Origin: Gemmatimonadota bacterium
GTDB lineage: Bacteria; Gemmatimonadota; Gemmatimonadetes; Gemmatimonadales; Gemmatimonadaceae
Reading direction: 5' to 3'
Length of the DNA: 64,000 nucleotides
NCBI GenBank assembly: GCA_016719105.1
Contig: JADKAQ010000025.1
Location: forward strand, 1 to 64,000
Position 1 is the first letter of the stretch, and each line of letters opens with the position of its first letter. Shown piece after piece: positions 54,345 to 62,893 of this stretch. The translations under genes were made by a program, and so were the position numbers. Below the pieces are notes generated by a model, which made no database searches, had not been told where the DNA came from, and saw only the letters and a program-made list of their open reading frames with translations.

Positions 54345-55427
54345 TCAGCACAGGTGAACCGCCATGGCCTTGAAGGTCGCGTACGCTTCGACCCCCTCGG
54401 CCAGCCCGAGTTCATGAACGGAACGGGCCGTCAGCGCCGCCACCAACGGTCCGCCACCAGTCTCCAGCGTGACGCGCGCGTAGGCGCCGAGGATGGCCAC
54501 TTCGCGAACGGTCCCCCGAAAGAGGTTGCGGGCCGATGACGCCTGCGGGGTGCGCGACACGACGACTTCCTCGGCACGGATGACGGCGTAGCTCGTTGCA
54601 CCTGCGGGGGGGAGCCCGACGGTGTAGATCGTGAGGCCGCCACTGGTGAATTCGATGGCGTGGTGCCCGTCGCGAAACTCGGAGGGAGGGGCGTCGATCC
54701 AGTCGGGCGCGAGATCCTCGAGCACGCGCGCCGTCCCTGCGAGGACGTTTTCCGCCCCGAGGAACTCGGCGATGTACGGCGAGGCGGGGCGCCGGAAGAC
54801 CTCCTCCGGCGGGCCGGACTGCAGCACGCGCCCCTTGTCGAGGAGGATCGCGACGTCGCCCAGGAGCCCGGCCTCGGTGAAGTCGTGCGTCACCTGCAAC
54901 GCCGTGAGCTTCCACTCGCGATGGATGGCTCGCACCTCGCGACGCGTGCGCATGCGACGCCCGGGGTCGAGCGCGCTGAACGGTTCGTCCAGCAGCAGGA
55001 TGCTCGGGCGCATGGCCAGCGCCCGGGCGATCGCCACGAGTTGCCGCTCGCCCCCGCTCAGGCTCACCACGTCCCGATGGCGCAGGGCGGCCAGCTCGAA
55101 GCGGCGCACGACCTCGTCGACCGCCGCCGGGTCGGCGGCTCCGTAGGCCACGTTCTCCTGGACCGACAGGTGCGGGAAGAGGTAGCCGTGCTGGTAGACG
55201 AGCCCCACGCGGCGCGCCTCGGGGGGGAGCGCCCGCGCGTCGCGCCCATCCAGCTGCAACGCACCGCCGCTCGCGGGGACGATCCCGGCCACCGTCTCGA
55301 GGAGCGTCGTCTTGCCCGACCCCGCCGGCCCGATCACCACGCCGTAGCTCCCCGACGGCACCGTGAAGGTGACGCCCTGCAGCTGGAAGCTCCCCAGGCG
55401 GGCGCCGAGATCGCGCGCGACGATCAC
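54345..55427 (-). CDS. ABC transporter ATPase, molybdate/tungstate/sulfate type
   Basis: ATPase of 360 residues. Walker A GPAGSGKTTLLE near residue 33, signature LSGGERQLVAIARAL near 123 and Walker B ILLLDEPFSALDP near 144. A C-terminal TOBE/MOP-like domain (FRGTVREVAILGAYARVTLE near 308) favours molybdate or tungstate over sulfate. GTG 55427 overlaps the permease stop by four bases. Supplying molybdenum to the hydroxylase encoded in this window is a reasonable inference. No substrate-binding protein gene is adjacent. Confidence 0.87.
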   Translation of the reverse strand: MIVARDLGARLGSFQLQGVTFTVPSGSYGVVIGPAGSGKTTLLETVAGIVPASGGALQLDGRDARALPPEARRVGLVYQHGYLFPHLSVQENVAYGAADPAAVDEVVRRFELAALRHRDVVSLSGGERQLVAIARALAMRPSILLLDEPFSALDPGRRMRTRREVRAIHREWKLTALQVTHDFTEAGLLGDVAILLDKGRVLQSGPPEEVFRRPASPYIAEFLGAENVLAGTARVLEDLAPDWIDAPPSEFRDGHHAIEFTSGGLTIYTVGLPPAGATSYAVIRAEEVVVSRTPQASSARNLFRGTVREVAILGAYARVTLETGGGPLVAALTARSVHELGLAEGVEAYATFKAMAVHLC

Positions 55428-56230
55428 TCCATCCCCCCGGCGTGCATCTCTCGCTCGCCGCGCAACGCGCGCAGGAGCGCGAGCGGGACCATGGCGATGA
55501 GGACGAGAACGGCCGCCACCGGGATCGCCTCACCGAGGCCGTAGGTGGTGAAGCGATCGTAGCTGAGGACGCTGACCGTTTTCGGGTTGTAGGTGAGGAT
55601 GACGATCGCCCCGAACTCGCTCACGGCGCGCGCCCACATGATCACGGCCGAGGCCAGCAGGCCGCGCCCCGCCAGCGGCAAGGTGATGCGGCGAAAGACG
55701 CGCCACCCGTTGTCGCCCAGCGTGCGGGCGACGGCCTCGTAGCGCACGTCGACGCGCGCAAAGGCCTCGCGCGCCCCGCTCACGAAGAGCGGCGCCGAGA
55801 CGAACAGCATCGCGCAGACGATTCCGATTGGCGTCCCCACGACCCGCAGCCCCGCCACCAGCAGCCCCCGCCCCACCGCGCTGTCGCGCCCCAGGACGAG
55901 CAACAGGGCGATGCCGGCGACCGGGTGCGGAATGACCAACGGGAGGTCGAGGAGGGCCGATAGCACCGCACGACCGCGAAAGCGACGTCGGGCGAGCAGG
56001 TAGGCCAGCGGAATCCCGGTCGCGACGCCCAGCAGTGTCGCGAGCGTCGCCGTCAACCCGGTAAGGGCCAGCGCCGATCGCAGTTCCGCGTCGCTCCCCA
56101 GGCGGGCGACGCCGTCCGCGCTCCCGCGCCAGACCAGCTCGCCGATCGGGGCGACGAGAAAGAGAAGGAGGAGCGACGCCGCCAGCGCGGCGACGATCGT
56201 GCTGATCGCCGGAAGCCGCCGCCCCCCCAT
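55424..56230 (-). CDS. ABC transporter permease, ModB/WtpB type
   Basis: Permease of 268 residues with about six hydrophobic segments. LDLPLVIPHPVAGIALLLV near residue 92 strongly resembles tungstate/molybdate permeases of the WtpB/TupB kind, and EAVARTLGDNGWRVFRRIT near 165 is the EAA loop that contacts the ATPase. It leads a two-gene unit with the ATPase. The binding protein expected first in such operons is not present upstream, where a divergent exporter operon begins. Confidence 0.87.
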   Translation of the reverse strand: MGGRRLPAISTIVAALAASLLLLFLVAPIGELVWRGSADGVARLGSDAELRSALALTGLTATLATLLGVATGIPLAYLLARRRFRGRAVLSALLDLPLVIPHPVAGIALLLVLGRDSAVGRGLLVAGLRVVGTPIGIVCAMLFVSAPLFVSGAREAFARVDVRYEAVARTLGDNGWRVFRRITLPLAGRGLLASAVIMWARAVSEFGAIVILTYNPKTVSVLSYDRFTTYGLGEAIPVAAVLVLIAMVPLALLRALRGEREMHAGGME

Positions 56231-56330
56231 CAGCGGGGGTCGAGACGGCGAGGAGCGGACGGTCGATTGGGCATGCGCCGAATCTCACCGTGCACCCCCT
56301 CCGTACGCCATCCCTGCAGGCCCCGCTCGG

Positions 56331-56336
56331 TATATT
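56331..56336 (+). promoter_or_regulatory. Candidate -10 element TATATT upstream of the NatA-like gene
   Basis: TATATTCG stands out in very GC-rich sequence 55 bp before the ATP-binding gene. No consensus -35 lies at standard spacing. The same TATATTCG occurs on the minus strand upstream of the groES-like gene (60202-60209). Confidence 0.4.
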
Positions 56337-56390
56337 CGACCGTCGCACTCGGGATCTGCTGACGTTTTCCCTCACCCCGCCTCACCCGAC

Positions 56391-57350
56391 ATGTACGCCG
56401 TCGATCTGCGTTCGATCGCCAAGCGGTACGAAGGGCATGTCGCCGTTCGGAATCTCTCGCTGCAGGTGCCCAAGGGGGCGGTCTACGGACTGCTCGGCCC
56501 CAACGGCGCGGGAAAGACGACGACGATCCGAATGCTGTTGAACATCATCGCCCCTGATGAGGGGAGCATCCTGATCAACGGGGTCCCCAATACCGCCAAG
56601 GGGATTCTCGACCGCGTGGGCTACCTCCCCGAAGAGCGTGGCCTGTACAAGAAGATGCAGGTGCGCCGGCTGCTGCGGTTCCTCGCGGAGCTCAAGGGCG
56701 TGGGGAAGCGCGAGGCCGACGCGCGCATCGACCAATGGCTCGAGCGACTGGACCTCCGCACGTCCGAGAAGGATTGGGGGCTGTCCAAGGTCGACGAGCT
56801 GTCGCGCGGCATGCAGCAGAAGGTGCAGTTCATCGGCACGCTCCTGCACAACCCCGACCTCGTGATCCTCGACGAACCGTTCAGCGGGCTCGACCCGATC
56901 AATGCGCAGGGACTCAAGGACACGGTGGTGGACCTCAAGCGCAGCGGGAAGACGGTGATCTTCTCGACGCACCTGATGGACAACGCCGAGCGGATGTGCG
57001 ATGCGGTGTGCATCATCGCGCGCGGGGAGAAGGTGCTGGACGGTGCGGTGACCGCGGTGAAGGCGGCGCACGGCGGTTCGCACCTGGCCCTGGCGCTGGA
57101 CGGCGCCTCCACACCGGCGGTCGACGCGGTGCTGGCCGATCGCTCGCTGGTGGGGCGGATGGACGACTCATCGCGGTACTTCGAGATCGAGCTGGCGCCG
57201 GGTGCCGACGCGCAGCTGCTGCTGCGACGCCTGGTAGCGGCGGGAGCAGCCATCGAACGGTTCGAGCGGGTGCAGCCGTCGCTGCACCAGATCTTCCTCC
57301 AGAAGGTTGGAGCCACCGGCATTGAAGCGGGGATGAGCGGCCATGGGTAA
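56391..57350 (+). CDS. ABC exporter ATP-binding protein, NatA-like
   Basis: ATPase of 319 residues. Walker A GPNGAGKTTTIRM near residue 38, signature LSRGMQQKVQFIGTL near 138 and Walker B LVILDEPFSGLDP near 158, plus an extended C-terminal domain (DUF4162-like) ending QPSLHQIFLQKVG, as in the NatA/YhaQ sodium-type exporters. ATG 56391 is the family start. It overlaps the permease gene by 8 bp. The exported substrate is not determinable. Confidence 0.92.
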   Translation: MYAVDLRSIAKRYEGHVAVRNLSLQVPKGAVYGLLGPNGAGKTTTIRMLLNIIAPDEGSILINGVPNTAKGILDRVGYLPEERGLYKKMQVRRLLRFLAELKGVGKREADARIDQWLERLDLRTSEKDWGLSKVDELSRGMQQKVQFIGTLLHNPDLVILDEPFSGLDPINAQGLKDTVVDLKRSGKTVIFSTHLMDNAERMCDAVCIIARGEKVLDGAVTAVKAAHGGSHLALALDGASTPAVDAVLADRSLVGRMDDSSRYFEIELAPGADAQLLLRRLVAAGAAIERFERVQPSLHQIFLQKVGATGIEAGMSGHG

Positions 57351-58617
57351 GCTGATCGCAGTCATCAAGCGTGAGTACTTCGAGCGCGTGCGCTCCAAGT
57401 GGTTTGTCGTGGCGACCGTCTTTGGCCCGCTGATGATGGCGGTCATGGCGGTGCTCCCGGCCTATCTCGCGACCAAGAGCACGGCGTCGGCCGACGTGGC
57501 CAACATCGTGATCCTCGACGCGTCGGACAGCGAGCTTGGCGCGCGTGTGTCGCGCACGCTGGGCGCGTTTGGGCGTCCCCCCGAGGTGCGGCGCGTGGCC
57601 CCGAGCGAGCTGGCGGCGGCCGAGTCGACGGCGACGCGGCAGGTGATGGACAAGACGGTGCAGGGGTACCTCGTCGTCGACCTGGTGACGAAGGCGGGCG
57701 AGCGGGCGCGCTACGCCGGGCGCAACGCGAGTACGCTCCCCGACGTCGACAAAATCCAGGATGCGGTGAAGACGGCCGTGCTGGAGCTGCGCTTCGAGGC
57801 CGCCGGCCTGGATGCGCAGAAGGTGCAGGCACTCTCGACGCTCAAGGTCAAGGTGGACGCCGAGCGGCTCACCGAGTCGGGGCGCGGCGGGGGCGGCAAG
57901 GGGAACGCGGCGCTCGCGTACGCGGTGGCGCTGCTGCTGTACATGAGCATCGTGCTCTACGGGCAGTCGATCCTCATGGGGGTCATCGAGGAGAAGTCGC
58001 AGCGCGTTGCCGAGGTCGTGGTGGCCGCGGTCCCGGCCGACACCCTCCTGGCCGGCAAGGTCATCGGGGTGGGGGCGGTCGGCCTCACGCAGCAGCTGGT
58101 GTGGATCGCGAGCGCGATCGGGCTGATGCGCTTCCAGCAGCCCATCATGGCCTCGCTGGGACTGCCGGCGACGCCGATCAACATGCCGCAGGTCACGTTA
58201 GGCACGGCGGTGGCGTACTTCTGCTTCTACATCCTCGGCTTCGTCTTCTTCACGTCGCTCTTCGGCGCCGTGGGGTCGATGGTGAGCAGCACGCAGGATG
58301 CACAGCAGGTGTCGACGCCGCTCACGATGCTCATCGTGCCGAGCATCCTCCTGCTCATGCCGGTGCTCATGGCGCCTAACGGTGGACTGGCACGCGCCGT
58401 CTCCATCATCCCGTTCACCGCGCCGATCCTCATGCCGGTTCGCATGAGCCTCACCTCGGTCCCCTGGTACGAGCTGGCCGCGTCCATCGGGCTGCTCCTG
58501 CTCTCGTGTGCCGGGGCGATGTGGCTGGCCGCGCGCATCTACCGCGTCGGGGTGCTGATGTACGGCAAGAAGCCGTCGTTCGCCGAGGTGGCGCGCTGGG
58601 TCAGGTTCGCGCGCTGA
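57343..58617 (+). CDS. ABC-2 type permease, NatB-like
   Basis: Membrane subunit of 424 residues pairing with the upstream ATPase. The N-terminal REYFERVRSKWFVVATVFGP is typical of NatB/YhaP. An extracytoplasmic domain of about 160 residues follows the first helix, then five or six helices with MGVIEEKSQRVAEVVVAAV near 205 (conserved coupling segment) and QQVSTPLTMLIVPSILLLMP near 325. The 3' end overlaps a convergent gene by 17 bp. Confidence 0.92.
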   Translation: MGKLIAVIKREYFERVRSKWFVVATVFGPLMMAVMAVLPAYLATKSTASADVANIVILDASDSELGARVSRTLGAFGRPPEVRRVAPSELAAAESTATRQVMDKTVQGYLVVDLVTKAGERARYAGRNASTLPDVDKIQDAVKTAVLELRFEAAGLDAQKVQALSTLKVKVDAERLTESGRGGGGKGNAALAYAVALLLYMSIVLYGQSILMGVIEEKSQRVAEVVVAAVPADTLLAGKVIGVGAVGLTQQLVWIASAIGLMRFQQPIMASLGLPATPINMPQVTLGTAVAYFCFYILGFVFFTSLFGAVGSMVSSTQDAQQVSTPLTMLIVPSILLLMPVLMAPNGGLARAVSIIPFTAPILMPVRMSLTSVPWYELAASIGLLLLSCAGAMWLAARIYRVGVLMYGKKPSFAEVARWVRFAR

Positions 58618-59161
58618 GGCGCTCGGCGAGTCCGGCGTAGGACGAACGACGAACCTCCCCGGCGGCGCCGCCGCCGGGGAGCACCCAGAAGATCTCGCGC
58701 CGCAGCACACCCGCCGCCTCGCCCGGGGCGAGCGGTGCGTCGTCGGCAAAGCCGTGCAGGACGACCGAGACCTTGTCGATCCCGTAGCCCAGCGATGTGC
58801 ACAGCTTGAGCGCGCGCTGCGTGGCGCGCAGCGACGCGACCGACGGATCGCTGACGATGAGGACGCGATCCGAGGCATCGCAGGCCGCGAGCATCTGCTC
58901 ATCCGGCGCCCCCGACCAAGCGACGAGGATGACCGGGTACTGCGTGACGAGCTGCTGCAGCGCCTGCGTCACCTCGGCAGGCCGTCCCCCGTCGGCGATG
59001 ATCACGCGCGACACATCGTCGCTCAGCTGTTGGGCGAGCGCGCGGGGGGTCGCGACGACCACGCCGGGCGAGGGGACGCGCGGCGCCAGCGCGAGCGCGA
59101 GACGTCCGGCGATGTCGGCGATGTCGAGGGTGCGGCGGTCGGCGAAGAGCGTAATGACCAT
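58601..59161 (-). CDS. MinD/CpaE-like protein lacking the P-loop
   Basis: Protein of 186 residues. The segment VLIVSDPSVASLRATQRALK near residue 103 followed by VSVVLHGFADDAPLAPGEAA and ILVAW matches the second half of CpaE/MinD-type ATPases (the TDPS-x-x-SLR region and the N-R loop). The first 40 residues do not contain a deviant Walker A (KGGxGKT), so ATP binding is unlikely. It could be a truncated or regulatory relative. No cell-division or pilus genes are nearby. Confidence 0.6.
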   Translation of the reverse strand: MVITLFADRRTLDIADIAGRLALALAPRVPSPGVVVATPRALAQQLSDDVSRVIIADGGRPAEVTQALQQLVTQYPVILVAWSGAPDEQMLAACDASDRVLIVSDPSVASLRATQRALKLCTSLGYGIDKVSVVLHGFADDAPLAPGEAAGVLRREIFWVLPGGGAAGEVRRSSYAGLAERLSART

Positions 59162-59249
59162 CGCGACGTGGGCCGCCGGCCTGGGCGAGTGGGCCGGCGA
59201 CCTTTCAGGAGGGAGTCAGCAGGAGGGGGCGAACGAACTCACAACGAAC

Positions 59250-59696
59250 TCACGTCCTCGGGGCGCAGTGGGTCTCGAAGGCGGCCACGAGGTCGGCGCT
59301 GATCGCCTCGGCGTCGCGGCTCTCGATCTGCCAACGCTCCATGAAGTAGACCAGCTTGCCGTCCTTCATGAGGGCGATGGAGGGTGACGACGGGGGATAC
59401 CCCACGAAGTACGAGCGGGCGCGCTCCGTGGCTTCGGCATCCTGGCCGGCGAAGACCGTCGTCAGGTGATCGGGCTTCACCTTGGCCTGCTCGACGGCGT
59501 GACGGACGGCGGGGCGCGCCATACGGGCCGAGCAACCGCACACGGAGTTCACGACCACCAGCGTGGTACCGGTGCTGTTGGGAACAGCCGCATCGACATC
59601 GGCCGCCGTGCGAAGCTCGGTGAAGCCGACGCGGGTGAGGTCCTCGCGAATCGGCGCGACGAGGCGTTCATCGTACATCATGCGGGGCATCGACAT
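59250..59696 (-). CDS. BrxA/BrxB-type bacilliredoxin
   Basis: Thioredoxin-fold protein of 148 residues of the YphP/YqiW family, which removes bacillithiol from mixed disulfides. The active site is VVNSVCGCSARMARP near residue 49 (CGC). PPSSPSIALMKDGKLVYFME near 101 and the C-terminal FETHC are family features. ATG 59696 has GAGG eight bases upstream; ATG 59690 is an alternative. Its presence suggests the organism uses bacillithiol or a similar thiol. Confidence 0.92.
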   Translation of the reverse strand: MSMPRMMYDERLVAPIREDLTRVGFTELRTAADVDAAVPNSTGTTLVVVNSVCGCSARMARPAVRHAVEQAKVKPDHLTTVFAGQDAEATERARSYFVGYPPSSPSIALMKDGKLVYFMERWQIESRDAEAISADLVAAFETHCAPRT

Positions 59697-59752
59697 CTGT
59701 ACAACCTCTGGAGACAGGAGACGGGTGAGGGGAGACGGGCGGACAGGCCAGT

Positions 59753-60151
59753 CTACTCGTCGTCGAACTCGACTTCTTCCCGCACGAGTGCGAGGATCGC
59801 GCTCTGCGGGACGACCAGGTAGCGCTCGTTCTCGAACGTGATTTCGACCGCGGCCTTCCGGAAAAAGAGGGCGTAGTCGCCGGTGCGGGCCTGCATGGGG
59901 ACGAAACGCGTCTCGCGTGAGGCGCCGGTGGCTTGGCGCCATGGCTCGTCGCTGGCATCGGCAAGGTCGGGCATGGGGAGCCCGGGTCCGGTCGCCACGA
60001 TGTTTCCCCCCTGCACTGCCTGCGAATCGATCGCGGTCGACGGCAGGTACAGGCCGACCTTCGTACGCTCCTCGCCCTCTTCGGACTTCACGAGGACGCG
60101 GTCACCGACGACGATCAGTCGCTTGTGCTCTCTCTTCACGTGCACTCTCAT
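59753..60151 (-). CDS. Divergent GroES/Cpn10-like co-chaperonin
   Basis: Protein of 132 residues with the GroES fold: LIVVGDRVLVKSEEGEERTK near residue 9, VGLYLPSTA near 31, VQGGNIVATGPG near 45, and a C-terminal ENERYLVVPQSAILALV. An insertion of about 25 residues between about 60 and 90 separates the usual barrel halves, and the tail is acidic (VEFDDE). No groEL follows. It may be a secondary co-chaperonin. The ATG has no clear Shine-Dalgarno. A palindrome overlapping TATATT lies about 50 bp upstream. Confidence 0.82.
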   Translation of the reverse strand: MRVHVKREHKRLIVVGDRVLVKSEEGEERTKVGLYLPSTAIDSQAVQGGNIVATGPGLPMPDLADASDEPWRQATGASRETRFVPMQARTGDYALFFRKAAVEITFENERYLVVPQSAILALVREEVEFDDE

Positions 60152-60198
60152 CCCGGGGTGCAGCCCCACGGAGAACCGTGGAGGGGCCGATGGTTCTC

Positions 60199-60215
60199 GC
60201 ACGAATATATCGTGC
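60199..60215 (-). promoter_or_regulatory. Palindrome GCACGA-N5-TCGTGC overlapping a -10-like TATATT
   Basis: A six-base perfect dyad centred on an AT pentamer lies between the M24 peptidase stop and the groES-like start. Read leftward it contains TATATTCG, so it could be a promoter with an overlapping operator. Confidence 0.45.
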
Positions 60216-60230
60216 TGAAGACGGGAAGAC

Positions 60231-61631
60231 TCACTGCGTGACCTTCGGCCGCACGAGGTGGTACTCGCTCTGCCGCTTGAAGGCCCAGCGCGGCTTGCCG
60301 TCGGCGCCGAGGATGAAGTCCTCTTCCTGGGCCAGGCTCACCTTCTGGTTCCCCCATTCGGGGACGGTGGAGGTGGTCTGCAGCTCCGACGAGAACCACA
60401 TGCTGGGGATGACGGTGGCGTCTCCGCGGCCCGGGACCCCGTCCTGGTAGTCCCAGAGTCCGAAGATGGGGCCGGCGCCGTGGCCGTGCATGCCGATGGG
60501 GTGCGAGTACATCGTCCCCTCGACCCCTTCGGCCTTGAGCTTGGCGCGCGTGGCGCGGAGGATCTCGTTCCCGCTGCGACCGGGTCGCGTCTCCTCGAAC
60601 AGGATGTCCTGGAAGCGGTTCGAGTTCGCGAGCGCCTTGATGAGTCCCGGCGACGGGGCGGTCTCGCCGTCCTTGAGGACGTAGGCGTTGTGCTGCGTGT
60701 CGGTGTTGAGGCGCATGGCGGTGATGCCGACATCGCAGTGCAGGACGTCACCCGGCTGGATGACCGGGTTCTCGCCTAACGTGGCGCCGGTGGCGCCGCG
60801 GCGCTGGATGGAGACCGACGGCTGGAACCAGGTGCCGAGCCCGAGGTCATTGACCTGCTGGCGCCACCACCAGACGAGATCGTCGGTGCGCGTGACGCCG
60901 GGGGTGATGACCTCGTTGGAGAACATGCGGGCGATGAGCGAGTGGACCAGCTCGTTCATCTTGCCGAAGACGACCTCCTCCTCGGGGAGCCGGGCGGCGA
61001 TCAGCTGCAACGGGAGTGCTTCCGCCTTCTTGAAGCGCGACGTCCACTTCTTCCCGAGCATGGCGGTCATCCCTTCGAGCTCGCCAGCCGAGAGGCCATC
61101 GGAGAAGGCATGCGTGCGGGAGACGTCGATGCCGATGACCTTGGGGTTGCGCTCCTCGAGCACTTCCTTGAGGAGGAGCCACTGCTGGTCGCCCCACAGC
61201 TCGGCGTTGCGCCCGCCGGCGGGGTTGTCGATCACGGCCTTGGCCGTGTAGGCCTTGTAGATCCCGCCCTGCGAGGTGCCGCCTAACGCCAACCGCTCGA
61301 CGCAGGAGCCGTCGCCGGGGTCGGCCTTGCCCGAGGCGGCGCACTTGTCGAAGAAGACATAGATCGTGCGCCGACGCGCCGCGAAGGTGGTGGGCGAGAC
61401 GATGGACGAGAAGACCGGATCCTCGTTGTACTCGCGCATGGACACGACCCAGAGGTCGATGCCGTGCGTGCGCAGGAGCTTGGGAAGGACGGTCTCCATG
61501 CGCTGCTTGAGCCAGCGCTGTTGCGTGGCGGCCTGCTCGCGGAGCGTGCCGAGGGGGCGCGACTGGGCGTCGCCGGGGGCGGCGGCGAGGGTGAGGGCGG
61601 CGAGCGTGGCGAGGGCGGCGCGGGACGTCAT
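60231..61631 (-). CDS. Exported M24-family metallopeptidase (aminopeptidase P-like)
   Basis: Secreted enzyme of 466 residues. ATG 61631 begins a signal peptide (RAALATLAALTLAAAPGDA, cleavage near residue 22). The pita-bread fold is indicated by VLHCDVGITAMRLNTDTQHN near residue 286, which gives one Asp ligand in the first-Asp position and a second near LNTD, HPIGMHGHGAGP near 378 (His ligand), and the C-terminal SLAQEEDFIL (Glu). The N-terminal creatinase-like domain is present. It may be an X-Pro aminopeptidase or a degenerate creatinase; the exact metal ligand set should be aligned. Confidence 0.85.
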   Translation of the reverse strand: MTSRAALATLAALTLAAAPGDAQSRPLGTLREQAATQQRWLKQRMETVLPKLLRTHGIDLWVVSMREYNEDPVFSSIVSPTTFAARRRTIYVFFDKCAASGKADPGDGSCVERLALGGTSQGGIYKAYTAKAVIDNPAGGRNAELWGDQQWLLLKEVLEERNPKVIGIDVSRTHAFSDGLSAGELEGMTAMLGKKWTSRFKKAEALPLQLIAARLPEEEVVFGKMNELVHSLIARMFSNEVITPGVTRTDDLVWWWRQQVNDLGLGTWFQPSVSIQRRGATGATLGENPVIQPGDVLHCDVGITAMRLNTDTQHNAYVLKDGETAPSPGLIKALANSNRFQDILFEETRPGRSGNEILRATRAKLKAEGVEGTMYSHPIGMHGHGAGPIFGLWDYQDGVPGRGDATVIPSMWFSSELQTTSTVPEWGNQKVSLAQEEDFILGADGKPRWAFKRQSEYHLVRPKVTQ

Positions 61632-61734
61632 GAGACGGGAGACGGGGGTCGGGGGGGCGAGCGGCGGAGCTGCTCGGGGGGGGGGGGACGAGGCGGAGGG
61701 CGGAGCGCGTCGAGGGTGCGACGGGGGTGGAAAC

Positions 61735-61813
61735 GAAATGGTACGCGGTGCGGTGGAATGATGCTGCGAGTTGGGGCGGCAGGTGAGATGTTGTGGTTCG
61801 GGGGGGGCCCCCC
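61735..61813 (+). repeat. G8C6 dispersed repeat, copy 2 (intergenic)
   Basis: GAAATG, GCGGTGCG, GGGGCGGCAGGTG (61773-61785) and eight G plus six C (61800-61813) recur in the same order as at 29758-29835, with spacers differing by one or two bases. It lies in the 230-bp gap between the M24 and aldo/keto reductase genes, next to further long G runs (61640-61690). Confidence 0.7.
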
Positions 61814-61861
61814 GCCACGACCACGTCGCTCCCCCCGCTCGCTCGTCGCCCTGCCGCGTCG

Positions 61862-62878
61862 CTACCGCTTCATGTTCGTCAGCACCAACCCGCCGTCCAA
61901 CCAGCCGCGCACCGGGTGTGGCTGGTACGGCGACTCCAGCTCCGCACACTCCTCCGCCGTCAGCACCAGGTCGCACGCCGCCGCGGCCGCGTCGAGCTGC
62001 TCGAGCTTCGTCGTCCCGACGATCGGCGCGGTCACCCCGGGACGCGAGAGCAGCCACGCCAGCGCCACCTGCGCCGGCTGCACCCCTCGCCGCGCGGCCA
62101 CCCGGATCGTCGCCTCGACCACGTCCCAATCGGCCGGATGGTCGTACAGCTGGTCGGCCAGCACGCCATCGCCGTCGTCGCGCGGCGACATCCCGTGTCC
62201 CCCGCGCTGGCGCTTCCCGCCTAACAAGCCGCGTGCGAGCGGCGACCACGGGATCACGCCGAGTCCCTGGTCGAGACAGAGCGGGATCATCTCGCGCTCC
62301 TCTTCCCGGTACACGAGGTTGTAGTGGTTCTGCATGCTCACGAACTTCGCCCATCCGTTGCGCTCGGACACCGAGAGGGCCTTCATCAGCTGCCAGGCGA
62401 ACATCGAGCTGGCGCCGAGGTACAGGACCTTCCCCTGCCTGACGAGATGATCCAGCGCGGCCAGCGTCTCCTCCACCGGCGTCTCGGCGTGATGGCGGTG
62501 GATCTGGTACAGGTCGATGCGCTCCACCCCAAGCCGCCGCAGCGAGTCCTCGCACGACTGGATGATGTGCTTGCGCGAGAGCCCGATCCGGTTGGGACCG
62601 TCGCCCATCTTGAGGCGCACCTTCGTTGCGATGACCACTTCGTCGAGGCGCGCGTACTCGCGCAGCGCCCGCCCGGTCACCTCCTCGCTCACCCCGAGCG
62701 AGTACACATCCGCGGTATCGAAGAAGTTGATCCCCAACTCCACCGCCCGCCGGAAGAAGGGGCGTGCCTCCTCCTCCTCGAGCACCCAGGGGCGCCATTG
62801 CCGGGTGCCATAGCTCATGCACCCCAGGGCGATGCGCGAGACGACGAGGCCGGTCTGGCCCAACCGTGTGAACTGCAT
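61862..62878 (-). CDS. Aldo/keto reductase
   Basis: NADPH-dependent oxidoreductase of 338 residues. The catalytic tetrad is visible in NFFDTADVYSLG (Asp and Tyr, near residues 54-58), VVIATKV (Lys, near 85) and YQIHRHH (His, near 123). IPWSPLARGLLGG near 209 and PIVGTTKLEQLDAA near 300 are cofactor-binding. It belongs to the large-loop type resembling Tas/YajO. Substrate unknown. ATG 62878 follows a GAAGACGA unit. Confidence 0.92.
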   Translation of the reverse strand: MQFTRLGQTGLVVSRIALGCMSYGTRQWRPWVLEEEEARPFFRRAVELGINFFDTADVYSLGVSEEVTGRALREYARLDEVVIATKVRLKMGDGPNRIGLSRKHIIQSCEDSLRRLGVERIDLYQIHRHHAETPVEETLAALDHLVRQGKVLYLGASSMFAWQLMKALSVSERNGWAKFVSMQNHYNLVYREEEREMIPLCLDQGLGVIPWSPLARGLLGGKRQRGGHGMSPRDDGDGVLADQLYDHPADWDVVEATIRVAARRGVQPAQVALAWLLSRPGVTAPIVGTTKLEQLDAAAAACDLVLTAEECAELESPYQPHPVRGWLDGGLVLTNMKR

Positions 62879-62893
62879 GAAGACGAGAGGACC

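Noticed and set aside
60231..62822. 863-residue minus-strand frame running through the M24 gene and opposite part of the reductase
   Set aside because: Only the last 466 residues match a family and begin with a signal peptide; the rest is a frame shadow of the aldo/keto reductase gene and repeat DNA.
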